Positions 20,638 through 32,475 of a stretch of 64,000 nt of DNA are shown in pieces (within the stretch, counting starts at the first letter, position 1; every line of letters begins with the position of its first letter). The notes beneath the pieces are model-generated. The model was not told the origin of the DNA and searched no databases. It worked only from the letters and a program-made list of their open reading frames with translations. A program made the position numbers and the translations under genes. The DNA is from Saposhnikovia divaricata (taxonomy: Eukaryota > Streptophyta > Magnoliopsida > Apiales > Apiaceae), in the NCBI GenBank assembly GCA_036435485.1, contig CM071597.1, forward strand, positions 150,363,647-150,427,646. The letters run 5' to 3'.

Positions 20638-21165
20638 TGTTATGCGTAACTGATATGGGCTAAAAGTAAGCCCTAAAGACACATTTAATGTGGCATTAAT
20701 TAAACCCAGTATGGTCCAAATGTGGGACCCATTTACGAGGCCCAAAACCATAATTAAATATTAATTTCGTAATTAATATTAAAGGTGATAAACAGCTCAG
20801 CAATAAGAGTCAGACAAGGAAACAATATCTTCATGAGTAGCCTCCAAGGCAACAAACTCAACATGGAAACAGACTCCTACAAGGTAGGAGTCCAGAACCT
20901 TCCTCAAGGCGGTGGCTTGCCAGCCGAGTCTCCAAATCCTACCATAATTCTAAGGCTCCTGCAGCCTATATAAGGGTCTGACCCCTCATCCTCAGAACTA
21001 CGTCTTGGCTTGATTCACACTAACGAGATACGTAGGCACTCTGTGAGGACCGATCAGTCTCGAACACGGAAACAGCCATTAAAGCTCGAAGCTTACCAGC
21101 CCCCTTGCATTAAATACACACAAACCCTAACCACAATTCGATAATCTAGTTTTTATTCCACAACA
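20638..21165 (+). repeat. 5' LTR of the Tat element (528 bp)
   Basis: It ends CCACAACA immediately before the primer-binding site. The start is taken at TGTTATGCG because the other Tat LTRs in the window begin TGTTA; TGATATGGGC at 20651 is the alternative. TATATAAG at 20967-20974 is a good TATA box. Confidence 0.65.
20967..20974 (+). promoter_or_regulatory. LTR TATA box (TATATAAG)
   Basis: It lies about 190 bases before the LTR end, a normal distance for a plant gypsy LTR promoter. Confidence 0.6.
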
Positions 21166-21183
21166 TTTGGCACCGTCTGTGGG
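21166..21183 (+). other. primer-binding site of the Tat element
   Basis: TTTGGCACCGTCTGTGGG directly follows the LTR. It matches the form in the element at 47738 apart from one base (GCACC instead of GCGCC), so it has probably decayed by a C-to-T change on the other strand. Confidence 0.7.
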
Positions 21184-21198
21184 AAGAAAACATCAACC

Positions 21199-23082
21199 AT
21201 GGTTCAAACACGGAGAACAACATCAGCCTCGACTGAGGCCATACCCCTTAGCTCTGCTCCACCCGCCACTTCCGATCCGCCTATCACTACTGAAGAAGGG
21301 CAAGTACCCCCATCAACAGGGGTGATCATTCAACCTCTAGTCTCTCAAACCCCAGGGACGATTCCCCATGTTGAGGGAACTCTACTGGTGGTCGTCCATC
21401 AAAGCCAAGAAACTAACCCTCTTCAGATGGTGGTTTCTTCTCTTGATAACGTTAATTGCACGCTACCCCTAGGGGTACAGATCTCCCCGCAAATACCAAC
21501 CCGATGTATGGTCTTCCTAACTACCCTCCTGCTACTCGAGGTGTTGGAACAAGCGGCCATGCCTTGCTCATTCAGGAGCCTCCTTATAATAGGGGGTTGG
21601 ACCGTGATCAGGAATATGATGACTACTCTGGCCCCTATATTGACGACTCGTCATCTAAGGACGATGATCGCGATGAAGCCCCGATGAGGCGATGTTCTGG
21701 TAGAGAACCTCGAAGGAGGACACAAACTATCCATGATGGACCCCCTTTGACAACTGCCAAGAGGATAAGGGCTCATGAGGCCGAGATCTTAAAGATGAAG
21801 GACGACATGGCAAGAGAGCAGGCGAGACAGAATCAGAATCGACCTCCTCCAACTACAGGAGGGATTCCCTTTATTGATTTGGAAAGGTCTTCATGGAGGC
21901 AAAGATGGGTTGATGCCCCTACTGGAAGAACAACGAGGGTGGAAACCCATAGGGAAACCCTAAAGATCTAATGCCTCTTGGAGATCCTGATGATCCCACA
22001 CCCCCATTTACTGAGGAGGTGATGAATGCTCGTATTTTTAGGAAGTTCAAGATGCCGACGATTAAGGCTTATGATGGAACGGGTGATCTCGCAAATCACA
22101 TTAGGACATTCTCAAACACACTGCTATTGTAGCCTGCAAGTGATGCTCTAAAGTGTAGGGTGTTTCCTCAAACCCTGTCGAGCATGGCTCAAAGATGGTA
22201 TAGCCGATTACCTACAAATTCGATTGGTTCCTTTAAGGAGTTGAGCGTCGCTTTTGTCAGCCAATTCATTAGCGGAAGCACTCATGAGAAAAGCTCTGCA
22301 TCTCTTATGTATGTGGTACAAGGAAAGAATGAGAATCTGAGGGATTACCTCAAGCGATTCACTAAGGAAACACTGAATATCACTGACTTGGAGAACAAGG
22401 TGGCCATGGTAGCCCTGGAGCACGGAACTACTGATATTTTCTTTAAGAGGTCATTGGCAAAGCATCCCCCTGAGAATATGGCTGAGCTACAATGAAGGTC
22501 TGATAAATATATTAAAGCTGAGGATAACATGAAGAAATAGGCCACAGTAGGTAATGGAGGGAACAACAACGACTCTAGGAAGCGAAATCAAGAGCAAGAG
22601 TATGATGCTAGGGACAAATATCCCCGGACTAGTAACGACGCTGACTCTACACCTAAGAAGAGTCTGGGGCCAAGATTTTCTGAATATGTAAGGTTGAATG
22701 CTCCTAGGAGTCAGATCTTGTTAGATATCGAGAAGGATAAGGACTTCCATTGTCCGAAGCCACTCAAGGGTGACCCCTCAAAGAGAAACAAGATCAGTAT
22801 TATAGGTTTCAGAAGGATGTGGGTCATGACACTGATGATTGTAGACAACTCAATGGCGAGATTGAATTCTTGATCCGAAGAGGCAAACTAAACCAGTTCA
22901 CGAAGGGTGATGATCGTGGAAATCAAAGAAGGATTATGATAGGAAGAACAATGATCGTAGGGATAATGACCGTGATCGTAACCCACAGCCCCGAGGGCCG
23001 GTTATCAATATGATCTGGGGATGCCCGACAGCGGCCAACATGACAAGGAACTCTCGAAAGGCTTACGCCAGAGAAGTGATGC
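21199..23082 (+). pseudogene. Tat gag, decayed
   Basis: It starts at an ATG 16 bases after the primer-binding site. The N-terminus is Thr/Ser/Pro-rich, the frame changes near 21450, and an Arg-rich segment follows (GREPRRRTQTI). The retrotransposon gag core is recognisable at about 22040-22490 (KAYDGTGD, WYSRLPTNSI, LRDYLKRF). The stops include TAG near 22130, TGA at 22493-22495 and TAG near 22538. A remnant zinc-knuckle area (GHDTDDCRQL, about 22820) and the sequence leading to protease follow. It breaks off at 23082, where the Athila LTR begins. Confidence 0.75.
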
Positions 23083-24818
23083 TGTTAAGACTAAATCACG
23101 TAAGCGTACGTGGTCACAAGTAATATATGAATAAGTCGAGTTCGTTCCCACAGAGATCTGGTTATGGTTTTAATTCAGTAGATGTACCTATGCAACAATG
23201 TATGATTATTATTCACTGCTAAGACAATTAAAAAATTGGAGTTGATTAACTAAAAATTAACGAAGAAACAAATTAACAAACTAAGAATTAACTAACTAAC
23301 TAACGAGAATTTAAATCTAATTACTTCTGCAAGAGAAAGCATGGAATCCTAACTTCATTAAATACTTCGCTTAGATCTGACGCCTTTAATCACTGTATGC
23401 AATGGTTATGATATCTGATCGGACAACACGAAACAAGTACACGCTACCTGTCAGCATACGTATACCAAACTAAACATACATCCACAAAAGAGATAGAAGA
23501 TGAATATACACCAATTATGCTTAGACCCTATATGTCTATAGAATTTGAAAACATAACGGTTGAAGAGCAAGTTATCCATAAAGATCACACAGGGCAATAT
23601 AAGTATTTTCATCTCATTCTACGAATCATGTTGATAAACAATCATGAACCTATGCTAGCATGGCAAGTTCTAAATCTCAAGATCCACTTTCACTTCACAA
23701 GAGATTAACAGATTAGATGTTAGCTACGCATCTAAATTCAATAAGCACAACCATACGAGGATATCAGATATACATCACACACAGATCTTTAAAGCATCAA
23801 GATACTAAAGCTCCATAAATAAATCCGTTAGAATCCCATGACAACGATTAGTTCATAATCGAACCTCTCGTCATCATGGGATCTGATGAAACCATGATAA
23901 AAACAAAGTTTGAAAAGATACAAATAAAACTAAGTAATTGATATGTAATGGTCTCTTAAATTACAATGGTAGGATGTGTTTATATAGACTCTAGAAGTCT
24001 TGTCCACCAAGCAATTGCCTTTTTAGAGTTGGAATAGAAGATTGGCAATTTGCGTTCTTGAATGAGAATAGAATTGCAAATTCCATGTGTAGATCTGATT
24101 CTGGAATGTTCTAGCCGCCCAAAGCAATTACCGTACTTATTAGAAGTAGGAATTATAGCAATTTCCTTGTCAAAGTTGAATTTCTGCAGTTCGGCACATA
24201 ATACGTTTCCTAAACAGATTCTGTTTTTAAGGAAAATTCGTAGCTGACTTTTCTTCAATATTTCTGGGCCGTTCCAATTGTAAGTGGACATCTGGACCAC
24301 TTTAGAATGATAGAGAATCTCGTTAGCTTCGCGTGGACTGTAAGATCGTCCAAAACGGACTTGTAGAACTCAAGATATGGCCAAAACAAAATCAGAAATT
24401 CTGGCTGATTTTCTTCAGCACGCCCGCAGCGCAGGAGCGCCGGTTGGGCGCCTGAAGCGCCAGCTCAATCTGCATAAAACAGCTCTGGGGCGCCAATTAG
24501 GCTCCCGGCTCGGCTCCGATCTGCGAAAATTGATTTTTCTTTTATTTTTAAGCTTTTTCTTCCGTTCCTTTTGCATGAGCTTCCGTCTTTCATCCTTAAT
24601 GACTTGTATACTTCTTGGTAGTTGACCTTAGCCTCCATTCTTCATTCCATATCATAAATCAACTCCAAATAACGACGGAAACTACACCTTTAATCAACAT
24701 TTCTTCAACCCTGCATAATTAAGCAAAACACATCAAAACTACCACAAACTTGAGGCCAAAGCAATCAATTTAAGCCGAATTAGAATGTTCCAAGTAGATA
24801 TAAAATCCACTTATCACA
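23083..24818 (-). repeat. LTR of the Athila-like element (1736 bp)
   Basis: On the minus strand it starts TGTGATAAGTGG after a purine tract and ends CTTAACA. It includes a short, unusually GC-rich stretch (about 24415-24525, with repeated GGCGCC and GCGC words) inside otherwise AT-rich DNA. No partner LTR remains. Confidence 0.75.
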
Positions 24819-24830
24819 CCCCCAAACTTA
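24819..24830 (-). other. polypurine tract (AAGTTTGGGGG on minus strand)
   Basis: The purine run AAGTTTGGGGG abuts the LTR start TGTGATAAG on the minus strand. Very similar runs occur inside each 1.49-kb repeat unit. Confidence 0.75.
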
Positions 24831-25283
24831 AACCGATGATTGTCCTCAAGCATATACAATTACAACTAACTAACTAACCAATACCACTTCCGTAGGTGAT
24901 CACGGTTGCATTTGGCATATGCAACAAGCCCTTTAAACCCCTAGGCAGCCCTAGTGGACGAGTAAGGTCTCGTGAGGGCCTATAGCGAATGTACCCACAA
25001 AATCCAATGCAATGCATTGCATGAATGCAACTAAATGAAAATGCAATTAATATCCTACCATACCTTCAGATCCTCTCATGCCATATCAACTTAAGAATCA
25101 AAGTAAATACGCAATGTCTTGGTGTCGAAAGTGCAAGTATTCACATAGTCTACTCAATGAACATGCATAAGTTCTCACAAGTCCATGTCAAATGTAAGAA
25201 TAAGTTAGTAACCATGCTAAGCCTACAAGAGTACATCTTTGAGACAAAACTCGGGATCTCATACGCAAAAACAAGCAAACACT
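24831..25283 (-). other. single-copy 3' untranslated region of the Athila-like element
   Basis: No ORF of note is present. The stretch lies between the purine tract and the tandem units and is the only part of the post-pol region that is not repeated. Confidence 0.5.
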
Positions 25284-26639
25284 CACAATCCACTCACCTA
25301 AGAATATTCACTCAAGAACAAGGGTAAGTGTATCACTCAATTCCAAAAAAATCATAAGCATGCTTGACATTTGGTATCAATCTAACTCTTAACACAACAT
25401 ACATCAATGACGATAATCAAAAGGTCTTTATTTAGGTTGTAACGGGGCTAGGGGCAAGGTATGTCAAATAAGCCAAAATAGGTGAAGTGTCAAAAGCTTG
25501 TAAGTACCATGATAAATCATACACAACACCCTATTTTCCTCCCCACATAATTTATTATTTTTTTCCAACAAAAACTCGACTAGTCGACTAAAGTAGGATC
25601 ACAATAACACAAATATGCTCTCATAATATAACTTTTTTTTCTCTTTTTTTTTCTATTTTTATCCTCTCTTTTTTTCGAGAGCTAAAGCAACAATAATATA
25701 GACAATAACAATGCTCCCACGATTTTATTACACATGCCGACTATCAAGCAACAACCAAACCCAAATTTCAATATTTTCCCCCAAAATTATGACCAACAAT
25801 AAACCCCTCCTTGCACACCTTATTACTCCCTTAAGCACCCTACTAGCCTTTGACAATGTGGGTTCAAATTAATGTAAGGTCAATACAAGAAAAGGTCTAG
25901 GCAAGTAATGTGGTATGTCAACGAAAAAATAGGATTAAGCTCAACTGGTTAACTAATTGATCATGTAAACATGGTGTGGTAATATGGGAAAATATGTGGT
26001 TATTCCTAAATGCCTTTATCATTTTAATCGTCAAATAATGTCATGTGTTTCAAGAAAGATCTCAAACAACTGCTAGCAATGCAAACAATCCGTGGACACT
26101 CAAGCAAACGAATAAATTGCAACAAATATGCAATAAGGCTCAAAATCTCACTTGGTAGGAAAAACATACTCAATCCCAAGCAAAAATCTCTCTAACGCAT
26201 CTACTTGTATTCAAAGCATGCAACTAAATCAACTTGCACATATTCATGTCCTTCTAATTACTCACAACATTCAATAAGTCTACTAGCTTCAACTTACTAG
26301 TGTATGTGTGTGTACAAGAACAAAGCATATCACTTCTCAATCAAAAGCGTCAACAACACAAAATTCCTATCAAGCATGGGTGCAAATGCAAACTATTATG
26401 AACTCATATGATATACGAACATAAAAACAGAATGTCCTATATGAAATAAACGTAGATATCACGAACATAAATGCATAATTTACTACTAATATGTAAAGCA
26501 TGAAATCCTACATGAACACAATGACTAACAACCACATATATATACACACTACTTATCCCTCAAACCACCCCCAAACTTAAAATATTCAATGTCCTCATTG
26601 AATGGAAGTAAATACGAGGGAAAGTAGAAAACATACCAG

Positions 26640-26762
26640 TATACAACAATGCTTGGGTTGCCTCCCAAGAAGCGCTTCTTTAACGTCATTAGCTTGACTA
26701 CTTCCAAGCCTCCATTAAGGATGATAATAGTTTGCTTGGTCCTCTCTTCGTGAGACTTCACA
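26640..26762 (-). pseudogene. Athila-type pol C-terminal tail, copy in repeat unit 1
   Basis: On the minus strand the codons for NDVKEALLGRQPK are followed by a short hydrophobic run and a stop. This is the conserved C-terminal end of Athila-type pol. The rest of pol is absent because the next repeat unit begins directly upstream. A near-identical copy lies in unit 2 (about 28133-28255). Confidence 0.6.
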
Positions 26763-28132
26763 ATCCACTCACATAAGAATATTCACTCAAGAACAAGGGT
26801 AAGTGTATCACTCAATTCCAACAATATCATAAGCATGCTTGACATTTGGTATCAATCTAACTCTTAACACAACATACATTAATGACGATAATCAAAAGGT
26901 CTTTATTTGGGTTGTAACGGGGCTAGGGGCAAGGTATGTCAAATAAGCCAAAATAGGTGAAGTGTCAAAAGCTAGTAAGTACCATGATAAATCATACACA
27001 ACACCCTATTTTCCTCCCCACATAATTTATTATTTTTCTTCCAACAAACACTCGACTAGTCGACTAAAGTAGGATCACAATAACACAAATATGCTCTCAT
27101 AATATAACTTTTTTTTTTTCTCTTTTTTTCTTTCTTTTTTTTTTTTCTGTTTTTATCCTCTCTTTTTTTCGAGAGCTAAAGCAACAATAATATAGACAAT
27201 AACAATGCTCCCACGATTTTATTACACATGCCGACTATCAAGCAACAACCAAACCCAAATTTCAATATTTTCCCCAAAATTATGACCAACAATAAACCCC
27301 TCCTTGCACACCTTATTACTCCCTTAAGCACCCTACTAGCCTTTGACAATGTGGGTTCAAATTAATGTAAGGTCAATACAAGAAAAGGTCTAGGCAAGTA
27401 ATGTGGTATGTCACCGAAAAAATAGGATTAAGCTCAACTGGTTAACTAATTGATCATGTAAACATGGTGTGGTAATATGGGAAAATATGTGGTTATTCCT
27501 AAATGCCTTTATCATATTAATCGTCAAATAATGTCATGCGTTTCAAGAAAGATCTCAAACAACTGCTAGCAATGCAAACAATCCGTGGACACTCAAGCAA
27601 ACGAATAAATTGCAACAAATATGCAATAAGGCTCAAAATCTCACTTGGTAGGAAAAACATACTCAATCCCAAGCAAAAATCTCTCTAACGCATCTACTTG
27701 TATTCAAAGCATGCAACTAAATCAACTTGCACATATTCATGTCCTTCTAATTACTCACAACATTCAATAAGTCTACTAGCTTCAACTTACTAGTGTATGT
27801 GTGTGTACAAGAACAAAGCATATCACTTCTCAATCAAAAGCGTCAACAACACAAAATTCCTATCAAGCATGGGTGCAAATGCAAACTATTATGAACTCAT
27901 ATGATATACGAACATAAAAACAGAATGTCCTATATGAAATAAACGTAGATATCACGAACATAAATGCATAATTTACTACTAATATGTAAAGCATGAAATC
28001 CTACATGAACACAATGACTAACAACCACATATATATACACACTACTTATCCCTCAAACCACCCCCAAACTTAAAATATTCAATGTCCTCATTGAATGGAA
28101 GTAAATACGAGGGAAAGTAGAAAACATACCAG

Positions 28133-28255
28133 TATACAACAATGCTTGGGTTGCCTCCCAAGAAGCGCTTCTTTAACGTCATTAGCTTGACTACTTCCAA
28201 GCCTCCATTAAGGATGATAATAGTTTGTTTGGTCCTCTCTTCGTGAGACTTCACA
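28133..28255 (-). pseudogene. Athila-type pol C-terminal tail, copy in repeat unit 2
   Basis: Practically identical to the tail in unit 1, including the internal purine tract after the stop. It shows that the duplicated segment includes coding sequence, not just 3' UTR. Confidence 0.6.
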
Positions 28256-29602
28256 ATCCACTCACATAAGAATATTCACTCAAGAACAAGGGTAAGTGTA
28301 TCACTCAATTCCAACAATATCATAAGCATGCTTGACATTTGGTATCAATCTAACTCTTAACACAACATACATTAATGACGATAATCAAAAGGTCTTTATT
28401 TGGGTTGTAACGGGGCTAGGGGCAAGGTATGTCAAATAAGCCAAAATAGGTGAAGTGTCAAAAGCTAGTAAGTACCATGATAAATCATACACAACACCCT
28501 ATTTTCCTCCCCACATAATTTATTATTTTTCTTCCAACAAACACTCGACTAGTCGACTAAAGTAGGATCACAATAACACAAATATGCTCTCATAATATAA
28601 CTTTTTTTTTCTCTTTTTTTCTTTCTTTTTTTTGCTGTTTTTATCCTCTCTTTTTTTCGAGAGCTAAAGCAACAATAATATAGACAATAACAATGCTCCC
28701 ACGATTTTATTACACATGCCGACTATCAAGCAACAACCAAACCCAAATTTCAATATTTTCCCTAAAATTATGACCAACAATAAACCCCTCCTTGCACACC
28801 TTATTACTCCCTTAAGCACCCTACTAGCCTTTGACAATGTGGGTTCAAATTAATGTAAGGTCAATACAAGAAAAGGTCTAGGCAAGTAATGTGGTATGTC
28901 ACCGAAAAAATAGGATTAAGCTCAACTGGTTAACTAATTGATCATGTAAACATGGTGTGGTAATATGGGAAAATATGTGGTTATTCCTAAATGCCTTTAT
29001 CATATTAATCGTCAAATAATGTCATGCGTTTCAAGAAAGATCTCAAACAACTGCTAGCAATGCAAACAATCCGTGGACACTCAAGCAAACGAATAAATTG
29101 CAACAAATATGCAATAAGGCTCAAAATCTCACTTGGTAGGAAAAACATACTCAATCCCAAGCAAAAATCTCTCTAACGCATCTACTTGTATTCAAAGCAT
29201 GCAACTAAATCAACTTGCACATATTCATGTCCTTCTAATTACTCACAACATTCAATAAGTCTACTAGCTTCAACTTACTAGAGTATGTGTGTGTACAAGA
29301 ACAAAGCATATCACTTCTCAATCAAAAGCGTCAACAACACAAAATTCCTATCAAGCATAGGTGCAAATGCAAACTATTATGAACTCACATGATATACGAA
29401 CATAAAAACAGATTGTCCTATATGAAACAAACGTAGATATCACGAACATAAATGCATAATTTACTACTAATATGTAAATCATGAAATCCTACATGAACAC
29501 AATGACTAACAATCACATATATATACACTACTTATCCCTCAAATCACCCCCAAACTTAAAATATTCAATGTCCTCATTGAATGGAAGTAAATACGAGGGA
29601 AA

Positions 29603-30350
29603 TCCTGGATGGTTTTAGTGGCTATAATCAGATTAAGATGCATAAGGATAACATTCCAAAGGTATCTCTCATAATTGACTTTGGTGTTTTCTGTTATCTT
29701 GTTATGGCTTTTGGAATAAAGAATGCAGGAGCCACTTATCAACAATTGGTGAATAAGATATTCGCCCATCTGATTGGGAAAACCATGGAGGTCTATGTTG
29801 ATGACATGTTAGTCAAAATCCTAATTAAGGCAGATCATATTAAGCACCTCAGAAAGGCATTCGAAGTGCTGAGGCACCATTAGATGATGTTGAATCCAGC
29901 CAAGTGTGCCTTTTGCGTTGGATTAGGAAAATTTTTAGGTCTGATGGTTTCGAAGCGAGGCATAGAAGCCAACCCGATAAGATCAAGGCAATTTTAGACA
30001 TGGAACCCCTCCGTTCTATACGAGATGTACAGAAGCTGACAGGCAGAGTAGCAGCCCTGGGGAGATTTATCTCTAAGTCTGGCGACAAGTGCTTGCCCTT
30101 CTTCCAATCATTGAAGAAGGTGAAAAATTTTGAGTGAACTCCTGAGAGCCAAGAGGCCTTTGAACAGTTGAAGAAGTACATGACTGAAGCCCCATTGTTG
30201 GCCAAACCTAGTTTCGGGGAGACCTTGTATCTGTATCAGGCGGTGTCTGAACAAGCTCTAAGTGCTGTTCTCATTCGAGAAGAGAGCAAGGTTCAGAAAC
30301 CTATCTACTATGTGATCAAGGTGTTGCATAGAGCTGAATTGACTTTTGGA
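29603..30350 (+). pseudogene. Tat RT-RNase H fragment
   Basis: It opens in the middle of the RT palm with ILDGFSGYNQI, keeps the catalytic YVDD (about 29795-29806), and passes through the RT thumb into the first RNase H region (ETLYLYQAVSEQALSAVL). In-frame stops occur at 29881-29883 (TAG) and 30135-30137 (TGA). Near 30350 the coding match ends abruptly and unrelated sequence starts. The upstream junction at 29602/29603 joins it to the tandem repeat of the opposite-strand Athila-like element. Confidence 0.85.
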
Positions 30351-31910
30351 TGGCCTCAAATTGTTCCTTTTATACATCTTGCTACATAAATGATTCCTAT
30401 TGTATTTATCTCTCACACCCTTTTTCATAACACTTTGCTATACAGTTTTCTTATTTTCTTCTATCTAAGGTTTCTTCTCTCAAATGGAAGAAGCATGGAT
30501 CTTTCCAGAACAAGATTTTGTCAAAATAAGTGTACATTGTGTTTGTTCAGAAATACCTCTGCAGAATGGGAATTTTAATGGGACGGGTGTGATAATCAAG
30601 AACTCTTTGGGAAAGAAACTATGGGGAGCTATGGGGCCAATGTCGGGTCGTACTGAAGAACAAGCGCTACTATGGGCTATTCAAGCAGCTTTAATTCAAG
30701 CGAATATGGGAGAAGAGAAAACACATATCAAAATAGTCAACCACAGGGTTTTTATTACCATAAGATTTTAGGAGCACATTCAGGTAGAAGACGATTTGAA
30801 AGATGTTATGAAGCAGTTTGGATCACTATATTCCAATTTTTTCAAGGAGGATATCACAACTAGAAGGGCTTCGATCATTCCAGAGCTAATAAATCAAACG
30901 GCTCGATATATGGCTCTTTATGGAATGGAAAACATGCTTTCTTTTGACGTTGCTCCTGGTTTGTTAGGAAATCTGAAAGAGTATATCGACAGAGATGTGG
31001 GTGCTTACTTGCCTTTTTAAATGAATGAAAACTTTGGTTTAGGAGAGTTGATAAATCCGTCGCCTCCACTGTCCCCGATTTATCATGTCAACCTGTTAGA
31101 GGATTCTACAGATCAGATTCAGGAGCTTGCTATCATCTAGAGCTCTAATCAGAATATTTTACAAGTCAGAGAAATGGAAATTGATGAAGAAATGAAGAAT
31201 AATAGCAAGGCAATGGTAATCAGTGAAGCTCAGGTGAACTATACCCTTTCTCACATTGTGGTTACTAATAAATCAAGTGGATTTCTATCTGCCAAAGGTG
31301 CTATTGCTAATGAATCCAGTTCCATGAAAAATCTAAAGGAAAGGAGAAGGCCTTGTCAAATTATGAGTTCAATGCAGATGGTCTGTTAAGTCAAGAAGCC
31401 ATAAGGTGATTAATCTTGATGAGCAGCTGTTTGAAGGTGTTTATGCAAAGGATGTTCTGGAGGGTGTATTTAAAGGGACGCTGGGAGAGATCTTGGGGAA
31501 AATGCCAAAGGAGAATCAAAAGCTCAAGGGGATTAAGCTTGGTGGAATCAAAATTGATACAGAAGGGAACAACCAGATAGCCTGGGAGCCAATGGAAGAG
31601 TTGATGGATATAGAGGATGCTTTACTTCTGTTCGCATTGTTTGATGCAGTGGCTACGGGGATTCAGAAATAAAGTCTGGCAGTGAAGAGTAGTAGTATAA
31701 ACCGTTTTCTAAGTCTTTAGACTAATAGCTAATGGTCCCTAAGTATTGGTTCTAAGTCCTGTTCTTTTATGTCTTCAATTATGGAGTACATTGTCTGGTT
31801 GATGTTAGAGGGTCTGTTTTTTGTAGTATTTAGTTTCAAGTTGGTTTGTATCTAATCTTAAGGGCTTGCCATTTATTATCTATAAAAGTTGCTTATTTAT
31901 CAAAAAAAAT
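30351..31910 (+). pseudogene. RNase H-like (RVT_3-type) protein, probable retrocopy
   Basis: An intronless coding remnant starts at an ATG at 30484 (MEEAWIFPEQDF). Its N-terminal ~90 residues have an RNase H-like pattern: a strand with NGNFNGTGVIIKNS, then GKKLWGAMGP and a helix with TEEQALLWAIQAALI. The frame changes at about 30765, after which a helical segment continues (to 31018). Further pieces at 31021-31390 and 31406-31672 appear to be the same transcript, with stops between. The unit ends in TTTATC followed by an A-run near 31900, like a retroposed mRNA or LINE end. I do not know the protein's function. No catalytic set of acidic residues can be confirmed. Confidence 0.5.
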
Positions 31911-32083
31911 GAAAACATGATTTTATATATCTTTGTTATATATTGTTTAGCTTTAATTGGTTGTGATTACTAATAGCATTTATACAATTTTGTTTTTCTA
32001 GTTATGATGTTTATATATGAATTAATGTTTAATTATTCATAATAATTACATGGAGATTTCTCGTAATTAATTGTTGATTAATA
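31911..32083. other. AT-rich spacer before the Stowaway-like MITE
   Basis: Nothing recognisable. The sequence is low-complexity AT. Confidence 0.5.
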
Positions 32084-32365
32084 TTTCCTCCGTCCCACAA
32101 TACAAGTCTCTTTTGAAAAAATTATGCATCTTAATAAAGTATTGATTAAATAATACATTTCCTCTTATAACCATTATAAATGCATTGACTTTTTAAAAAT
32201 ATAAGTTATTTTAAACTCTTGATCATTTTTCATTAATTGCTATACAATTTTCAAGAAGGGTAATTTTGGAAAATGATCACAAATTTACATTGAAATTTGG
32301 AATTGACATGTATTATAGAAAAAAAAAATCTCTCAAAAGAGACTACTATTACGGGATGGAGGGAG
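32084..32365. mobile_element. Stowaway-like MITE (Tc1/mariner type), 282 bp
   Basis: The inverted ends pair (left TTTCCTCCGTCCCACAATAC, right complement CTCCCTCCATCCCGTAATAG, each followed by AGTCTCTTTTG) and the CTCCNTCC core is that of Stowaway elements. TA lies on both sides (32082-32083 and 32366-32367), the Tc1/mariner target duplication. The interior is AT-rich and non-coding. Confidence 0.85.
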
Positions 32366-32475
32366 TAAGATAATGAGGCATTAAATTGGAGCCATGTATA
32401 TTAATGTCTCTGTCTATGTGGGCTTTTGTTAAAAAAATACGTTATTTTAGTTTTGTTAGTTGTAGCAGCATTGAT

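Larger units (their letters stand above)
23083..29602 (-). mobile_element. Athila-like Ty3/gypsy element, 3' part only (minus strand)
   Basis: Read on the minus strand, the order is a tandemly repeated post-pol region, a purine tract and an LTR. The conserved end of Athila-type pol, NDVKEALLGRQPK, is readable in the repeats (about 26720-26680 and 28215-28175). Nothing 5' of this part is present: the element stops at 29602, where plus-strand Tat RT sequence begins. The LTR borders TGTTAAGAC on the left and TTATCACA on the right are clear. Confidence 0.75.
25284..29602 (-). repeat. three tandem units of about 1.48-1.49 kb in the Athila-like post-pol region
   Basis: Units begin at 25284, 26759 and 28252; the third ends early at 29602. 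Anchors such as CACAATCCACTCAC recur at these positions, and whole units are nearly identical apart from poly-T length changes (near 25630-25660, 27110-27150 and 28600-28635). Units two and three share variants that unit one lacks (for example CATTAATGACG against CATCAATGACG), so unit one branched off first. Units one and two each contain the last codons of pol and an internal AAGTTTGGGGGTG purine tract; unit three retains the purine tract. Confidence 0.9.
20638..30350 (+). mobile_element. Tat-lineage Ty3/gypsy element, internally deleted and invaded
   Basis: It has a 5' LTR, a primer-binding site and a decayed gag in order, then a break at 23082. An Athila-like element of opposite orientation follows, and the RT/RNase H part resumes at 29603 and stops near 30350. 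Protease, the first part of RT, integrase and the 3' LTR are missing. The insertion was therefore followed by at least one large deletion. Confidence 0.75.

Noticed and set aside
25025..25327. 100-codon plus-strand ORF in the Athila-like post-pol region
   Set aside because: It crosses from single-copy DNA into a repeat unit in the non-coding orientation of the element.
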